From Bacteroidota bacterium (GTDB lineage: Bacteria; Bacteroidota; Bacteroidia; UBA8524): 51,068 bases of DNA. The position numbers and the translations under genes were made by a program. Of this stretch, positions 25,963 through 36,400 are shown piece by piece. Positions within the stretch are counted from its first letter, which is position 1. Each line of letters opens with the position of its first letter. The stretch covers positions 1-51,068 of the forward strand of contig WGMZ01000048.1 of NCBI GenBank assembly GCA_016124735.1. Reading direction: 5' to 3'. The notes under the pieces are model-generated. The model did no database searches. It was not told the origin of the DNA and saw nothing but the letters and a program-made list of their open reading frames with translations.

Positions 25963-25990
25963 AACAGGCGGGGCGCCTGTTAGCTTTTAA
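25963..25990 (+). terminator. Terminator after prfB
   Basis: Arms AACAGGCG and CGCCTGTT pair perfectly around GGG (25963-25981) and are followed by a T-rich tract (AGCTTTTAAGTTTT). It is about 40 bp past the prfB stop. The remaining sequence to 26183 has a second GC-rich imperfect hairpin near 26018 and is otherwise featureless. Confidence 0.6.
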
Positions 25991-26183
25991 GTTTTAATTA
26001 TTTTGATTCAAACAAACGGCGGCTCCGCCCGGCGTTAGCATTAAATTATTTGCGTCTTTGCAACAAAATTTGTGCACGACAAAATCAAGTTTGGTTAGCG
26101 AAAAAAGTATTCCTTAAACACAACAAACGGGGGAATGGAGCGGTTTTGTTATTAAACGAGAATCCGTTTACTTGCAAAAAGCT

Positions 26184-28232
26184 ATGAAGTTTATTCCCCT
26201 TACCCTGGCACTGGGCGGCCTGTTTTTATTCAGTCATCTGCAGGCTCAAGTAGCCGATTCCACCATGCTGGTGGATACCCTTAGCAACCAGAAAGCACCC
26301 AATGAACCGCATTCGCGGGGGAATATTGTCGGATCGGTTCAGGAAAGCAAGGAAGAAGAAGAGAATGTTCAGAACGCCGAATCGCTGCGGCTTCTAAGGA
26401 AGAAACGAGAGGAACGGGAACGGATTGAAAAAGGACTGGACGAACTCGTGGCTTATCCGCTCAATCTTCAATCGGATAATGTAAACAGCTTTCAGGTACT
26501 GGATAGCATTGCAGATAATAACCGCTTCATCTTTACGGGTGAAGATCACCGGGTGGAGAAATTCAATACCACTTTGGAGATGAAAATGATGCAGTACCTG
26601 AATACCCGTGGCTATAATTATTACCTGATGGAAGCCGGTTGGGTAACAGCCTGGATGCTCAACAGGTATATTGTGGATGGAGACTCTGCCGCTGAGCAGA
26701 TTCTAAGCACCTACTATTCCAAAAATTTCTTCAATATGTTCAGGGGCTTCCACCAAAACAACGACACCCTGGAAGACGACCATAAAATTCGTGCAGTGGG
26801 ATTGGATATCGAACGCGATGCACCACTGGCACTCAGAACTTTACTCTATCTGTTACCCGAAAAACAAGCTCCGGATAGCCTCGAAATGTTTGTGGAAAGC
26901 TTGAAAATCCTCTCCAATATTCATATCGAGCAGGCCAAAGAATACGCCGAAAATGCACAAGACGATGGCGATATGTTTGATTTTGGAGGCTATGAGTTCG
27001 AGTACAATGAATACGACGACGAGGAAGATGGGAGAAAATACTTCTATTTCAATATGATCAATACCATCAAGGATTTAACAAGCAGATTTCACGGAAAAGA
27101 AGAAGATTTCAAATCGTATCTCGGACCGAACTATGCCGATTTTGCTCGTGTAATCCATGAGATGGAAAACTGGCTCATCTGGATTGGCTACGAGAAAGAG
27201 GAGTTGCCCCAAAGTTGGGTTTACCGTGAATTGTACATGGACGGCAATTTCCGTGAGATGTTCAAAGACAAACCGGAGGCTAAAGGTTTTGGACAATTTG
27301 GCCGCTGCCATATTACCCGGGTAACAAAAGTGGGAGATTGCGGTTTTGCCTTCTTCTCATCCCTGAATAAACGCATCATTACCAAGATGCCCGAGCTGAA
27401 AAATCAGCTGGCTTCCATTGGCGTGTTTTACGGAGGACTCGATAAAGACAACAAGGCGAACGATAATGGAAATGTAGATGATCTGATTCGACATACCGGA
27501 AAGGGAGAAGTCAATCTCTTCATCGACTTGAATGATTACGGAGATGAAATGCTCCGAAGTAAGTTTTCTGCTATCATCATCGTGAAAAGTAAGCACTACA
27601 GAGAGCATATGTCGCGAAATGAGGAGGATGAATTAAACGAAGAGGATGCGTTCGATGATTTATACATATCACCCGATTTCAATGTCGTATTCAGGAACTT
27701 TAATATGGATGCCTTTAATAAAGCCACAAATTTTGGATTGAAAACGCCGGTCAGCTTCCTTGAATACGGCTTATCGGTTAAAACCTCAAAAATGACAGCC
27801 TCCTTCCAATTTGGAAATCTTTCCGGCTACAATAAAAATACCGATTCGAGCCACCAGCATTTGAGTGGATGGAATTTCAGGTATACTTTCGGCAGGGACC
27901 TAATTGCAGCAAAGTGGTTGAATCTCACGCCTGAGATGGGCATTGGATTCGTACAGTTGACCTATACGGAGGAAAACCTGAATGCTCCTAAAACCCAATT
28001 CAAAACGTCGTATGTAACCAAATACAGAAATCCGGCATTCCTGATCGATGGAAGACTCAATCTGGGAATTGTCGTCGGGCAAGTGGAGTTTCGCGGACTC
28101 GCCGGATACACAATTGATGTGAGCCATGATAATTGGCGGCAGAATGGACAGTTATTGTCGGGCGGTCCCACTACCAAATTCACGAGCTGGTACTATGGTG
28201 CTGGAATCAGTGTACTCTTCAATGGTAATTAA
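26184..28232 (+). CDS. Erythromycin-esterase-like domain fused to a beta-barrel
   Basis: This 682-residue exported protein has two parts. After a signal peptide (about 1-22, ending HLQAQ) and a charged coiled region (about 50-80), residues about 100-490 resemble the erythromycin esterase (EreA)/ChaN-like fold: RFIFTGEDHRVEKFN in place of the GE-x-x-H motif, YYLMEAGW holding the second glutamate, and KIRAVGLDIERD. Residues about 520-682 are alternating polar and hydrophobic strands (SFLEYGLSVKTSKMTASFQF, then several more, ending WYYGAGISVLF), the look of an outer-membrane beta-barrel. The start is the ATG at 26184; an upstream in-frame TTG is unlikely. The substrate is unknown and macrolide esterase activity is not implied. 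It appears to be monocistronic. Confidence 0.65.
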   Translation: MKFIPLTLALGGLFLFSHLQAQVADSTMLVDTLSNQKAPNEPHSRGNIVGSVQESKEEEENVQNAESLRLLRKKREERERIEKGLDELVAYPLNLQSDNVNSFQVLDSIADNNRFIFTGEDHRVEKFNTTLEMKMMQYLNTRGYNYYLMEAGWVTAWMLNRYIVDGDSAAEQILSTYYSKNFFNMFRGFHQNNDTLEDDHKIRAVGLDIERDAPLALRTLLYLLPEKQAPDSLEMFVESLKILSNIHIEQAKEYAENAQDDGDMFDFGGYEFEYNEYDDEEDGRKYFYFNMINTIKDLTSRFHGKEEDFKSYLGPNYADFARVIHEMENWLIWIGYEKEELPQSWVYRELYMDGNFREMFKDKPEAKGFGQFGRCHITRVTKVGDCGFAFFSSLNKRIITKMPELKNQLASIGVFYGGLDKDNKANDNGNVDDLIRHTGKGEVNLFIDLNDYGDEMLRSKFSAIIIVKSKHYREHMSRNEEDELNEEDAFDDLYISPDFNVVFRNFNMDAFNKATNFGLKTPVSFLEYGLSVKTSKMTASFQFGNLSGYNKNTDSSHQHLSGWNFRYTFGRDLIAAKWLNLTPEMGIGFVQLTYTEENLNAPKTQFKTSYVTKYRNPAFLIDGRLNLGIVVGQVEFRGLAGYTIDVSHDNWRQNGQLLSGGPTTKFTSWYYGAGISVLFNGN

Positions 28233-28236
28233 TTTT

Positions 28237-28321
28237 ATGAGTCTCCGTTTTGATACCACCATGGATTAGAATTCTTGGATTGGCCATCAAGCCATTTAGT
28301 GGTAAACTTATGGAGATTCAT
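28237..28321. other. Nested inverted repeats between convergent genes
   Basis: Three concentric pairs are visible: ATGAGTCTCC (28237-28246) with GGAGATTCAT (28312-28321), one G-T wobble; TACCAC (28254-28259) with GTGGTA (28299-28304); and TGGC (28281-28284) with GCCA (28291-28294). The 85-nt structure fills the gap between the convergent stop codons at 28232 and 28324. It may be a bidirectional transcript end or a structured RNA. Confidence 0.5.
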
Positions 28322-28323
28322 GA

Positions 28324-29073
28324 TTAATTTTTCTTGTGGATAATGCCTACACTTGGTTGCGCTGTCGGCATAATAGTTAAGTCGTTAATGTTTACGTGAG
28401 GTGGCCGGCTCAATATAAAACGGGCTGCCTCGGCAATGTCACTGGCTACCAGATTCTCAAATCCATCGTACACTTTTTTGGCTCGAGCTTCATCTCCGTC
28501 AAAGCGAACAATGGAAAATTCTGTTTCCACGGCACCCGGATTGATGGCACTTACTTTAATCGGATACTTTGCCAGATCGATGCGCATGCTTCTGTTGAGA
28601 GCATCCACTGCATGTTTGGTGGCGCAATAAACATTTCCTAAAGGGTACACTTCTTTGCCGGCGATGGATGAAATATTGATGATGTGTCCGGTATTGTTTT
28701 CAATCATCAATGGCACCACGTTCCGCGACATATACAGGAGTCCTTTTACATTGGTATCAACCATGCGGTCCCAATTGTCCAGATCCCCATCTTCAAAAGA
28801 GGCCAATCCAGCCGCCAATCCTGCGTTGTTGATCAAAACATCAATCTTTCTCCATTCATCCGGAAGATGATCAATCGCCTCTTTTACTGCCTGTCGATCC
28901 CGGATATCCAATTCCATGATAAAGGTTTCCGTATTCAGCTTGTCGGCTAATTTTATTAGTCGGTCGTTGCGCCTGCCATTCAGAATCAATCGGTAATTTT
29001 CTCCGGCAAGCATGTATGCCATTGCTTCTCCTATCCCGGATGTTACCCCGGTTATTAATGCTGTTTTCTTCAT
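28324..29073 (-). CDS. SDR family NAD(P)-dependent oxidoreductase
   Basis: This 249-residue classical short-chain dehydrogenase has the cofactor loop TGVTSGIGEAM, then NNAGLAAG, the catalytic serine in NISSIAGKE and the YxxxK pair in YCATK. The arginine-containing NGRRNDR after strand 2 suggests NADPH preference. The pattern is nearest the YdfG-like 3-hydroxy acid dehydrogenases (serine or 3-hydroxypropionate type), but the substrate cannot be fixed. The ATG at 29073 (MKKTALITG) is preferred over one six codons upstream. TATTTTCG at 29101-29094 is a fair -7 box. It is divergent from rnz. A second SDR of the same kind is at 47697-48398. Confidence 0.88.
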   Translation of the reverse strand: MKKTALITGVTSGIGEAMAYMLAGENYRLILNGRRNDRLIKLADKLNTETFIMELDIRDRQAVKEAIDHLPDEWRKIDVLINNAGLAAGLASFEDGDLDNWDRMVDTNVKGLLYMSRNVVPLMIENNTGHIINISSIAGKEVYPLGNVYCATKHAVDALNRSMRIDLAKYPIKVSAINPGAVETEFSIVRFDGDEARAKKVYDGFENLVASDIAEAARFILSRPPHVNINDLTIMPTAQPSVGIIHKKN

Positions 29074-29142
29074 TTTCAAAATTTCTTGCATTGCGAAAAT
29101 AAAAAATCAAATTTGTGATGAACCAAAAACAAGCAAAGCTTA

Positions 29143-30057
29143 ATGCCATTTGAAGTCACTATTCTTGGAAGCAGTTCTGCGACACCTACTGTGGATCGGC
29201 ATCCAAGTGCGCAGCTGTTAAATATTCGGGATACCCATGTGCTGATAGATTGCGGAGAAGCCACTCAGAACCAAATGCTGCATTACCGCATTTCGCATTC
29301 ACGGATTGCAGCCATCTTTATTTCGCATCTTCATGGGGATCATTATCTGGGATTGAACGGATTGCTGGCAACCATTAATTTTCAGGGCAGGGACAAACCC
29401 CTGGATATTTTCGCCCCGGCTCCTCTTGAGAATATGATCCTGGATCATTTTAAGTATTCAGGAACTCATCTGAAATTCCCGCTTCGCTTTCATCCTACAC
29501 AAAATGAGAATCGTGAAAAAATATGGGATTCGGACAAGTTCGAGGTTTACAGCATTCCCCTGATTCATCGTATTCCGACAACCGGTTTTGTTTTTAAGGA
29601 AAAGGTCGGACTCCGGCATATCAATGTGGAAGCATGCCAGAATCTGGATGTGCCCTATGCGCATTATCCCGAATTGCAGGAAGGCAGAGATTATATAGAT
29701 GAAAATGGAACAGTGCATTTGAATTCTGCACTTACCCTGCCTCCATCTGAAGTGAAAAGCTATGCCTATGTAAGCGATACCCGTTATTTTGAAGAACTGG
29801 CGAAAGAGATTGAAAATGTGAACATGCTGTACCACGAAGCAACTTTTCTGAATGAGTTGAAAGATCGTGCAGATGAGACCCTGCACACCACAGCACTGGA
29901 TGCAGGCCGAATGGCGGGTCTTGCTCAGGTAAAGAAATTATTGATTGGCCATTATTCTGCACGCTACCGCGACCTTACTCCTTTACTGGAAGAAGCAAAA
30001 ACACTCTTCGAAAATAGTCATTTAGCAATCGAAGGGAGTCGTTACAGTGTGGATTAG
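29143..30057 (+). CDS. rnz: Ribonuclease Z
   Basis: This 304-residue metallo-beta-lactamase-fold endonuclease trims the 3' ends of tRNA precursors. The start region FEVTILGSSSATPTVDRHPS is the usual RNase Z N-terminus. Zinc ligands are in FISHLHGDHYLGL (H-x-H-x-D-H), and a late LLIGHYSARY holds the final histidine. The insert that forms the tRNA-gripping arm lies near 150-190. Length matches the short bacterial enzyme. The gene is divergent from the SDR gene and 50 bp upstream of ftsK. Confidence 0.95.
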   Translation: MPFEVTILGSSSATPTVDRHPSAQLLNIRDTHVLIDCGEATQNQMLHYRISHSRIAAIFISHLHGDHYLGLNGLLATINFQGRDKPLDIFAPAPLENMILDHFKYSGTHLKFPLRFHPTQNENREKIWDSDKFEVYSIPLIHRIPTTGFVFKEKVGLRHINVEACQNLDVPYAHYPELQEGRDYIDENGTVHLNSALTLPPSEVKSYAYVSDTRYFEELAKEIENVNMLYHEATFLNELKDRADETLHTTALDAGRMAGLAQVKKLLIGHYSARYRDLTPLLEEAKTLFENSHLAIEGSRYSVD

Positions 30058-30094
30058 TTGAAATCCTCTTCATGGTGCTTTGGCATGGAAAGCT

Positions 30095-30102
30095 AATTTT
30101 GT
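30095..30102 (+). promoter_or_regulatory. -7 promoter box near ftsK
   Basis: TAATTTTG fits TAnnTTTG exactly, 5 nt before the ATG at 30108. If used, transcription would begin at about that ATG, which would make the downstream ATG at 30186 a serious alternative start. Confidence 0.4.
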
Positions 30103-30107
30103 GTACC

Positions 30108-32633
30108 ATGGCCGCAGGGAACACCTTGAAAAATCGTCAAAACGATGACTTTATTCCGGAATCAGCAAAGGAAGAAAAGGACATCATGGCAAAAAGTAAG
30201 TGGACCGATGTCCTTTTTCTTCGGGACGAAAGGGCACGGAAAATTGCCGGTTTGATTCTGATATTTTACTCGCTATTCCTTTTGGTTTCCTTCGTTTCGT
30301 ACCTGTTCAGTTGGAAAGCTGACCAGAATATCGTGGCGGGGTTTAGCTGGTCTCAATACCTTCAGATTAATCCTGAAGTGGCCAAAAACTGGCTGGGCCC
30401 CCTTGGAGCCCGATCGGCCTTTTTCTATATGCACAATGGTTTTGGTCTGTCGTCCTTTGCTTTTGTGCTCATATTCTTTACCCTCGGCCTGAGATTATTG
30501 GTGGGGGTAACCCTGTTGCCTCTGGGGAAAATGTATCGCTACTCCTTTTTTACTGGCATTTGGTTCTCGCTGGCCTTGTCTTTTCTGTTATCGGGCTCTT
30601 ATTCCTTTCTGGGTGGGACCTTTGGTTACCAGGGGATTCGCTATTTGCGCGGATTGATGGGCTATGCGGGAGCGGGAATGTTTCTCCTTTTGTACATGCT
30701 GGTATTCCTTGTTGTGGTGTTCAATATCAATTTTCTGAGTGAGCAACTGCTGGCATTATTCAGAAAGCAGTCTGTTCCCCCGCAGGAAGGAGAAACCGAT
30801 GTGCTTGAAGAAGAGACAGAAGTACAGGTAGAAGAGGAGCCCGAATATGATATCGAAGGCGCTGTAGTGGCCGAAGCAAGCGAAGTGGAAAGTGAATCGG
30901 AGATAGCAATGAGCGTTACCCTTGCAGAAGAGGAAACAACAAAGGAGCCCGAAGAAGAATCTGCTCCGAAGGAATTTAGCCTGAGTATTGATGCATCGGT
31001 ACCTGGGAATAAAGAACAGGATGAAGAAGAAATTACTCTGGAGATTGAGGAAACAGTAGGTGAGGAATTGGATGAGGCTGCCGGCAATTCTGAAAGGAAA
31101 GAGCATTATGGTCTGGATACCGAATTTGACCCACGATTGGAGTTGGCCAGCTACCAGTTCCCTACAATCGATCTTCTGAAAGATTACGGGGTTTCAAAAG
31201 CAGAAATGGACACGGCAGAGCTGGAGAGCAATAAAAACCTGATTGTGGAAACCCTCAAGAACTACAATATTGCCATTGCTCAGATCAAGGCAGCTGTCGG
31301 GCCCACCGTTACCTTGTATGAAATTGTTCCGGAAGCCGGGGTTAGAATCACCAAGATTAAAAACCTGGAAGATGATATCGCGTTAAGCCTGGCCGCTTTG
31401 GGCATTCGGATCATTGCACCAATTCCCGGCAAGGGAACCATTGGGATAGAAGTGCCCAACAAGAAACCCGAGATGGTTCCCATGCGCAGCGTCATTGCGA
31501 GTAGTAAATTCCAGAATAATGACATGGCATTGCCGGTTATTTTAGGAAAGACCATATCCAACGAAATATTCATCGCCGACCTGGCTAAGATGCCTCACCT
31601 GCTGATGGCAGGGGCAACCGGACAGGGTAAATCTGTTGGTATCAATGCTCTCCTTGTTTCGCTCCTGTATAAAAAACATCCGGCGGAAGTGAAGTTTGTA
31701 CTCGTCGATCCGAAAAAGGTAGAGCTGACCTTATACCGCACCATTGAAAGGCATTTTCTTGCCAAACTCCCGGGTGATGGGGAGGCCATTATTACTGATA
31801 CGAAATTAGTGACCAGCACCCTTAATTCACTCTGTGTGGAGATGGATAAGCGCTATGACTTGCTTAAAGATGCCGGAGTCCGGAATATCACGGAATACAA
31901 TGCGAAATTTCTGAAGAGAAAATTATTGCCTACCGAAGGGCATCATTTTATGCCATACATCGTGGTGGTAATAGATGAGTTGGCGGATCTGATGATGACA
32001 GCCGGAAAAGAAGTAGAGTACCCCATTGGTCGTCTTGCTCAGCTGGCGCGTGCCATTGGCATCCATCTTATTCTTGCTACCCAGAGACCTTCGGTGAATG
32101 TCATTACCGGCACTATTAAAGCAAATTTTCCGGGTCGCATTGCTTTTCGGGTTACTTCGAAGATTGATAGCCGAACGATTCTGGATGGAAACGGTGCAGA
32201 TCAACTGATTGGAAAAGGTGACATGCTTTACAGCAATGGCAGCGAGATGATTCGACTGCAATGTCCTTTTGTAGATACCCCGGAGGTCGAGGTGATTACT
32301 GAGTTTATCGGGAATCAGCGTGGCTATGGCAGTGCCTTCATTTTGCCAGAGGTTCAGGATGCCGATGGAGAAAGTGGTCATGAAGCCTTCGATGCAGAAT
32401 CGCGGGATGCTTTGTTTGAAGATGCTGCGCGCATTGTGGTGCAAACCCAGCAAGGATCAACATCTATGCTGCAACGCCGCCTGAAATTAGGATACAATAG
32501 GGCCGGACGGCTCATTGATCAATTGGAAGCGGCAGGAATTGTCGGGCCTTTTGAAGGCAGCAAGGCCCGGGAGGTTCGGTTGAGGGATGAACTTGAGTTG
32601 GAACAACTTTTGAATGAATTGGACAATAAATAG
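30108..32633 (+). CDS. ftsK: DNA translocase FtsK/SpoIIIE
   Basis: This 841-residue protein pumps chromosome ends through the division septum. It has an N-terminal group of about four TM segments, an acidic low-complexity linker (about 225-330, mostly Glu and Val), then the motor: Walker A GATGQGKS near 502, Walker B VVVIDELADLMM near 618, and the C-terminal winged-helix gamma domain (about 770-840; STSMLQRRLKLGYNRAGRLI) that reads KOPS-type sites. The linker is short compared with E. coli FtsK (1329 residues in all). Start choice is uncertain: 30108 gives MAAGNTLKN, while 30186 gives MAKSKWTDVLF and would allow a leader behind the -7 box at 30095. lolA follows after 32 bp. Confidence 0.95.
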   Translation: MAAGNTLKNRQNDDFIPESAKEEKDIMAKSKWTDVLFLRDERARKIAGLILIFYSLFLLVSFVSYLFSWKADQNIVAGFSWSQYLQINPEVAKNWLGPLGARSAFFYMHNGFGLSSFAFVLIFFTLGLRLLVGVTLLPLGKMYRYSFFTGIWFSLALSFLLSGSYSFLGGTFGYQGIRYLRGLMGYAGAGMFLLLYMLVFLVVVFNINFLSEQLLALFRKQSVPPQEGETDVLEEETEVQVEEEPEYDIEGAVVAEASEVESESEIAMSVTLAEEETTKEPEEESAPKEFSLSIDASVPGNKEQDEEEITLEIEETVGEELDEAAGNSERKEHYGLDTEFDPRLELASYQFPTIDLLKDYGVSKAEMDTAELESNKNLIVETLKNYNIAIAQIKAAVGPTVTLYEIVPEAGVRITKIKNLEDDIALSLAALGIRIIAPIPGKGTIGIEVPNKKPEMVPMRSVIASSKFQNNDMALPVILGKTISNEIFIADLAKMPHLLMAGATGQGKSVGINALLVSLLYKKHPAEVKFVLVDPKKVELTLYRTIERHFLAKLPGDGEAIITDTKLVTSTLNSLCVEMDKRYDLLKDAGVRNITEYNAKFLKRKLLPTEGHHFMPYIVVVIDELADLMMTAGKEVEYPIGRLAQLARAIGIHLILATQRPSVNVITGTIKANFPGRIAFRVTSKIDSRTILDGNGADQLIGKGDMLYSNGSEMIRLQCPFVDTPEVEVITEFIGNQRGYGSAFILPEVQDADGESGHEAFDAESRDALFEDAARIVVQTQQGSTSMLQRRLKLGYNRAGRLIDQLEAAGIVGPFEGSKAREVRLRDELELEQLLNELDNK

Positions 32634-32665
32634 CAATTAGCTGTATACTCGCAAAAAATTTAAGA

Positions 32666-33316
32666 ATGTTAAAAAGACTCTTCACCTGCACTTTTCTATT
32701 GATAACAGTTACTTCTTTCGGACAGGATAATGTTCGTAAGGCGGCCAAAATACTGAATCAGGTAAGTCGCAGTTACAAAAGTGCCAAGTCTCTGAAAGCC
32801 GTATTTGAACTTCAGATTTCTGAGCCAAACGCAAAGAAACCTAGCATTGAAAACGGAGTACTTTATGTAAAAGGCAATAGTTTTAAGATTGAGATGAGCA
32901 CGGTAACCATCATTTGTGACGGCAAAACGCAGTGGTATTATATGAAGGATGTGAACGAAGTTCAGATCACTAATTATGATGCAAATGCCCAAGATATTTC
33001 TCCCAATACCATCTTTACCATGTATGATAAAGGATTTAAATCTATTTGGGTAGGTGAGAATAATATAAAAGGACAGATTGTTGATTTGCTGGAGTTGGTG
33101 CCAAAAGAAAACCAGGAAAGGAAAGAATACACCAAAGTAAAACTTGCCATTGATCGCAAGGCAAAGGAAATTGTGGAGTCAGAAATTCTTTTCCGGTCTG
33201 GAAGAAAAATGAAATACATCGTTTCACAACAGATCCGGAATATCAACCTTGCGGCTAACTTTTTCTCCTTTGACCCGAAAAGTAAACCCGGGATTCAAGT
33301 GGTTGATTTAAGATGA
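32666..33316 (+). CDS. lolA: Outer-membrane lipoprotein carrier LolA family
   Basis: This 216-residue periplasmic protein ferries lipoproteins from the inner to the outer membrane. It has a signal peptide (about 1-19, ending TSFG|Q). The following pattern, SYKSAKSLKAVFELQIS, NGVLYVKGNSFKIEM, ICDGKTQWYYMKDVNEVQI and a C-terminal FSFDPKSKPGIQVVDLR, is the half-barrel layout of LolA. No LolB is seen, as expected in Bacteroidota. Its place 32 bp after ftsK is a common arrangement in the phylum. A strong terminator follows at 33360. Confidence 0.9.
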   Translation: MLKRLFTCTFLLITVTSFGQDNVRKAAKILNQVSRSYKSAKSLKAVFELQISEPNAKKPSIENGVLYVKGNSFKIEMSTVTIICDGKTQWYYMKDVNEVQITNYDANAQDISPNTIFTMYDKGFKSIWVGENNIKGQIVDLLELVPKENQERKEYTKVKLAIDRKAKEIVESEILFRSGRKMKYIVSQQIRNINLAANFFSFDPKSKPGIQVVDLR

Positions 33317-33359
33317 TTTATTGGAATTATTCCAATATTTGGAAAGATATATTGAAGGA

Positions 33360-33385
33360 GGCCGGATTCGTATCCGGCCTTTTTT
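33360..33385 (+). terminator. Rho-independent terminator after lolA
   Basis: GGCCGGAT and ATCCGGCC form an 8-bp perfect stem around TCGT, followed by six T residues. It separates ftsK-lolA from the T9SS cassette. Confidence 0.9.
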
Positions 33386-33495
33386 ATACTCAATTTCCCT
33401 CTAAAACCCTTATATTTCAGGCCTCAACGCTGAATTTGAAGCTGATTAAAAGTCAGGGAAATTACTTGGCGTAAGAATTGGTCAAGCAATATAGA

Positions 33496-36400
33496 ATGAA
33501 AAAACTGTTTCTGGTTTTAGGGGGACTATTCTTCTGGATTCAGTCGCTCCAGGCTCAAAATCTAAACATGGGCGGAGTGGTGAATGAATATACCCAGGTG
33601 TTAGACATTATTACCAATTGCCGCATCAAGGTAAGGGATCCGCAGAAATATTCTGTGGGGCAACAGGTACTCATCATCCAGATGAAAGGAGCCGGTGTAA
33701 ACAAAACCAATACCTCTTCTTTTGGCGATATTACTGCGCTTGGTCCGGCCGGGCTATTTGAATTCAATTACATCGACAGCATTTTTGGCGATACCATCGA
33801 CTTGGTCTACATGCTGAAAAGTCCGGATTACAATGTCAATACCAAACTTCAGATGATTAGTGTTCCTACCGCTGATGTGTTCAATATTACTGGCACTTTA
33901 ACCGGAAATGTTTGGAACGACACCACTGGAGGCGTGGTGGTTATAGAAGCCAGAGATTCCATTATCATGGCGGCAGATGTTAGTGCAAATTCTTTGGGAT
34001 TCAAAGGAGGGGTTCGGTCTTCTCCCAACTATACCTGTGCAGTGATGGACTATTCCTTTGGATTGTACAATAAGCCCTATAATGGGGGCTACAAAGGAGA
34101 GAGTTTTGTAATGGTGGATGGAAACCATATTACCGGTCGTGGTCCATGGGCCACAGGCGGTGGCGGTGGAAACAATCACAATACGGGAGGCGGTGGCGGT
34201 GGAAATATTTCCGCAGGCGGACATGGAGGAAAACAAGCTTTTGTAAATTCAGGTACTCAGGGATGTAACGACACGACCACGGCGAACGGAGGGATTGGCG
34301 GAAAGCCCTTTGATTATAGCTCAAACAAAAACCGGGTATTCCTTGGCGGCGGGGGCGGGGGTGGTCACCAAAATGACCTGCCTTCTGCGGGAGGTGGTGA
34401 AGCAGGCACCGGTGGTCATGGTGGAGGTATTGTTATACTTGTTGCTCCTGTTATCAGTTCATACAATCGGACTATTTTTGCAAATGGAGAGAGTCAGGAT
34501 TCCATTGCCGGACGAGATGGTGGCGGTGGAGGTGGTGGAGGCGGCTCCATTCTTTTGTTTACCAATCAAATCAACGGAACCCTGAATATTCAGGCAAGAG
34601 GAGGGAAAGGTGCAGACAATAATTCGCATAACAGCCTGGCATACAATCTGGCGGCAACCCACGGTACGGGTGGTGGCGGTGGCGGTGGATACATTGGATA
34701 TTCCTCAAACACTCCGCTCTCTAATATCCATGCCGATGTTCGGGGAGGTCTCAATGGAAAGATACTGAATTCAGGTTCGAATAATTATGGAGGCTCTTAT
34801 GGAGCAACTGCAGGTGGCGATGGAGATTCGGTGTTTGGTTTGGTTTTGCCCCGGGGAAATGGATTTTGCAAACCAACAGTAATTATTGCCTACCCGGATC
34901 AGAGCAGAGTCACGAAGAATACCCCTAAAATTGTCAAAGTAAAACAAAACGACCTCTACAACAGAAATGTTCGCATCAGCATCTGTAAAGGTGCACAAAA
35001 TGGATTTCCACTGGTTCAGAATTTTGATTCGGTAAAATATACACCCAATACCGGTTTTGTTGGTAAAGACAGCTTTATGTATTGCATGTGCACGTTGCTT
35101 CAGCCTCCTGCCTGCGATACGGCCTGGGTATATTTGGATATAACGGAGGTGCAGGTGAAAGCTATTGACGACTCAAAACTTACCTATTACGAAACACCGG
35201 TTAAAATAGATGTTCTCGCTAATGACTCAGTCAACGTGCCTGTTTCAGCCAGCTTGCAAAACCCGCCACTCTATGGTTCTGCTTCCTGGAACGGAAGCAC
35301 CTTCGACTATATGCCTCCCTTTGGTTTTATAGGATACGATAGTTTTACCTATATCATCTGCTCTTCAACTTCGCCTGTTGTTTGTGATACCGCATCTGTG
35401 GTAGTCAATGTGATCATGGCTGTTTCTTTGAAGGACGATTATGCAGATGTGCAGATGAACAAAGGAACATTCATCTATCCAAAGAAAAATGATATAGTGA
35501 ATATACCGGCTGTTTTATCTGTTTACGAGCCGCCTAAACATGGAACCTATGTAGTTCAAAACGGCGACAGCATATTTTATACGCCCGATTTTAACTTCTT
35601 TGGGTACGATACCATTAAATACCAGGTATGCGGATACAATCCAATCACCATTTGTGATTCGGCGACCATTTTTATTCGGGTAGTGCCTCAGGTTATCGCA
35701 ACCGACGATTATTACAACCTCTTTATCAACCGCAGCAAGCGCAGCAAGGTATTGAGTAACGATACTGTTTTTGGCTCGTATTCCACTACCATTCTTAGCT
35801 TTCCAAAGGTCGGAACGGCCGTAATGCAAGGCGATAGTATTTTCTATCAATCCGGACTTTATTATAAAGGAAAAGATAGCCTGGAATATCTGGTATGTTC
35901 CAATCTCATTCCGGGTTATTGCGATACGGCAAAAGTTTACTACACCACCAGTAATTCAATTAAAACCAATGATGATGTCGGAACCACACTGGAGGATATT
36001 CCATTGAGTATTTTCGTAACACAGAATGATATCGCTCAAGAAGCAGCTCAGGTGGTGGTGATGGTTAATCCGCGGAGAGGAAGTGCCTCGGTTATTTCCA
36101 ATGATAGTATTCATTATGTTCCAAATCCGGATTACAATGGGATGGATTCAATCCGTTACGGATTATGCACCATTGAAAAACCGAGCATTTGTGATACTTC
36201 CTGGGTAAGAATTACCATCATTCCGCAAAATGATCCACCCGTGGCGGCCTTTGATACTGCGACCACCTTTGTAAATCGTGCAAAAACTATTGATGTATTG
36301 GCCAATGACCACGATCCGGACAATGATCCCATGACAGTTTATTTGCTGGATCAGCCATTGCATGGAATGGTTTCTCTGGAAAATAACAAAGTGATTTATA

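Noticed and set aside
25963-26050. Two GTTAGC strings after GC-rich hairpins, resembling integron attC ends
   Set aside because: The sequences do not fit the attC core GTTRRRY, spacing is wrong, and there is no integrase or cassette.
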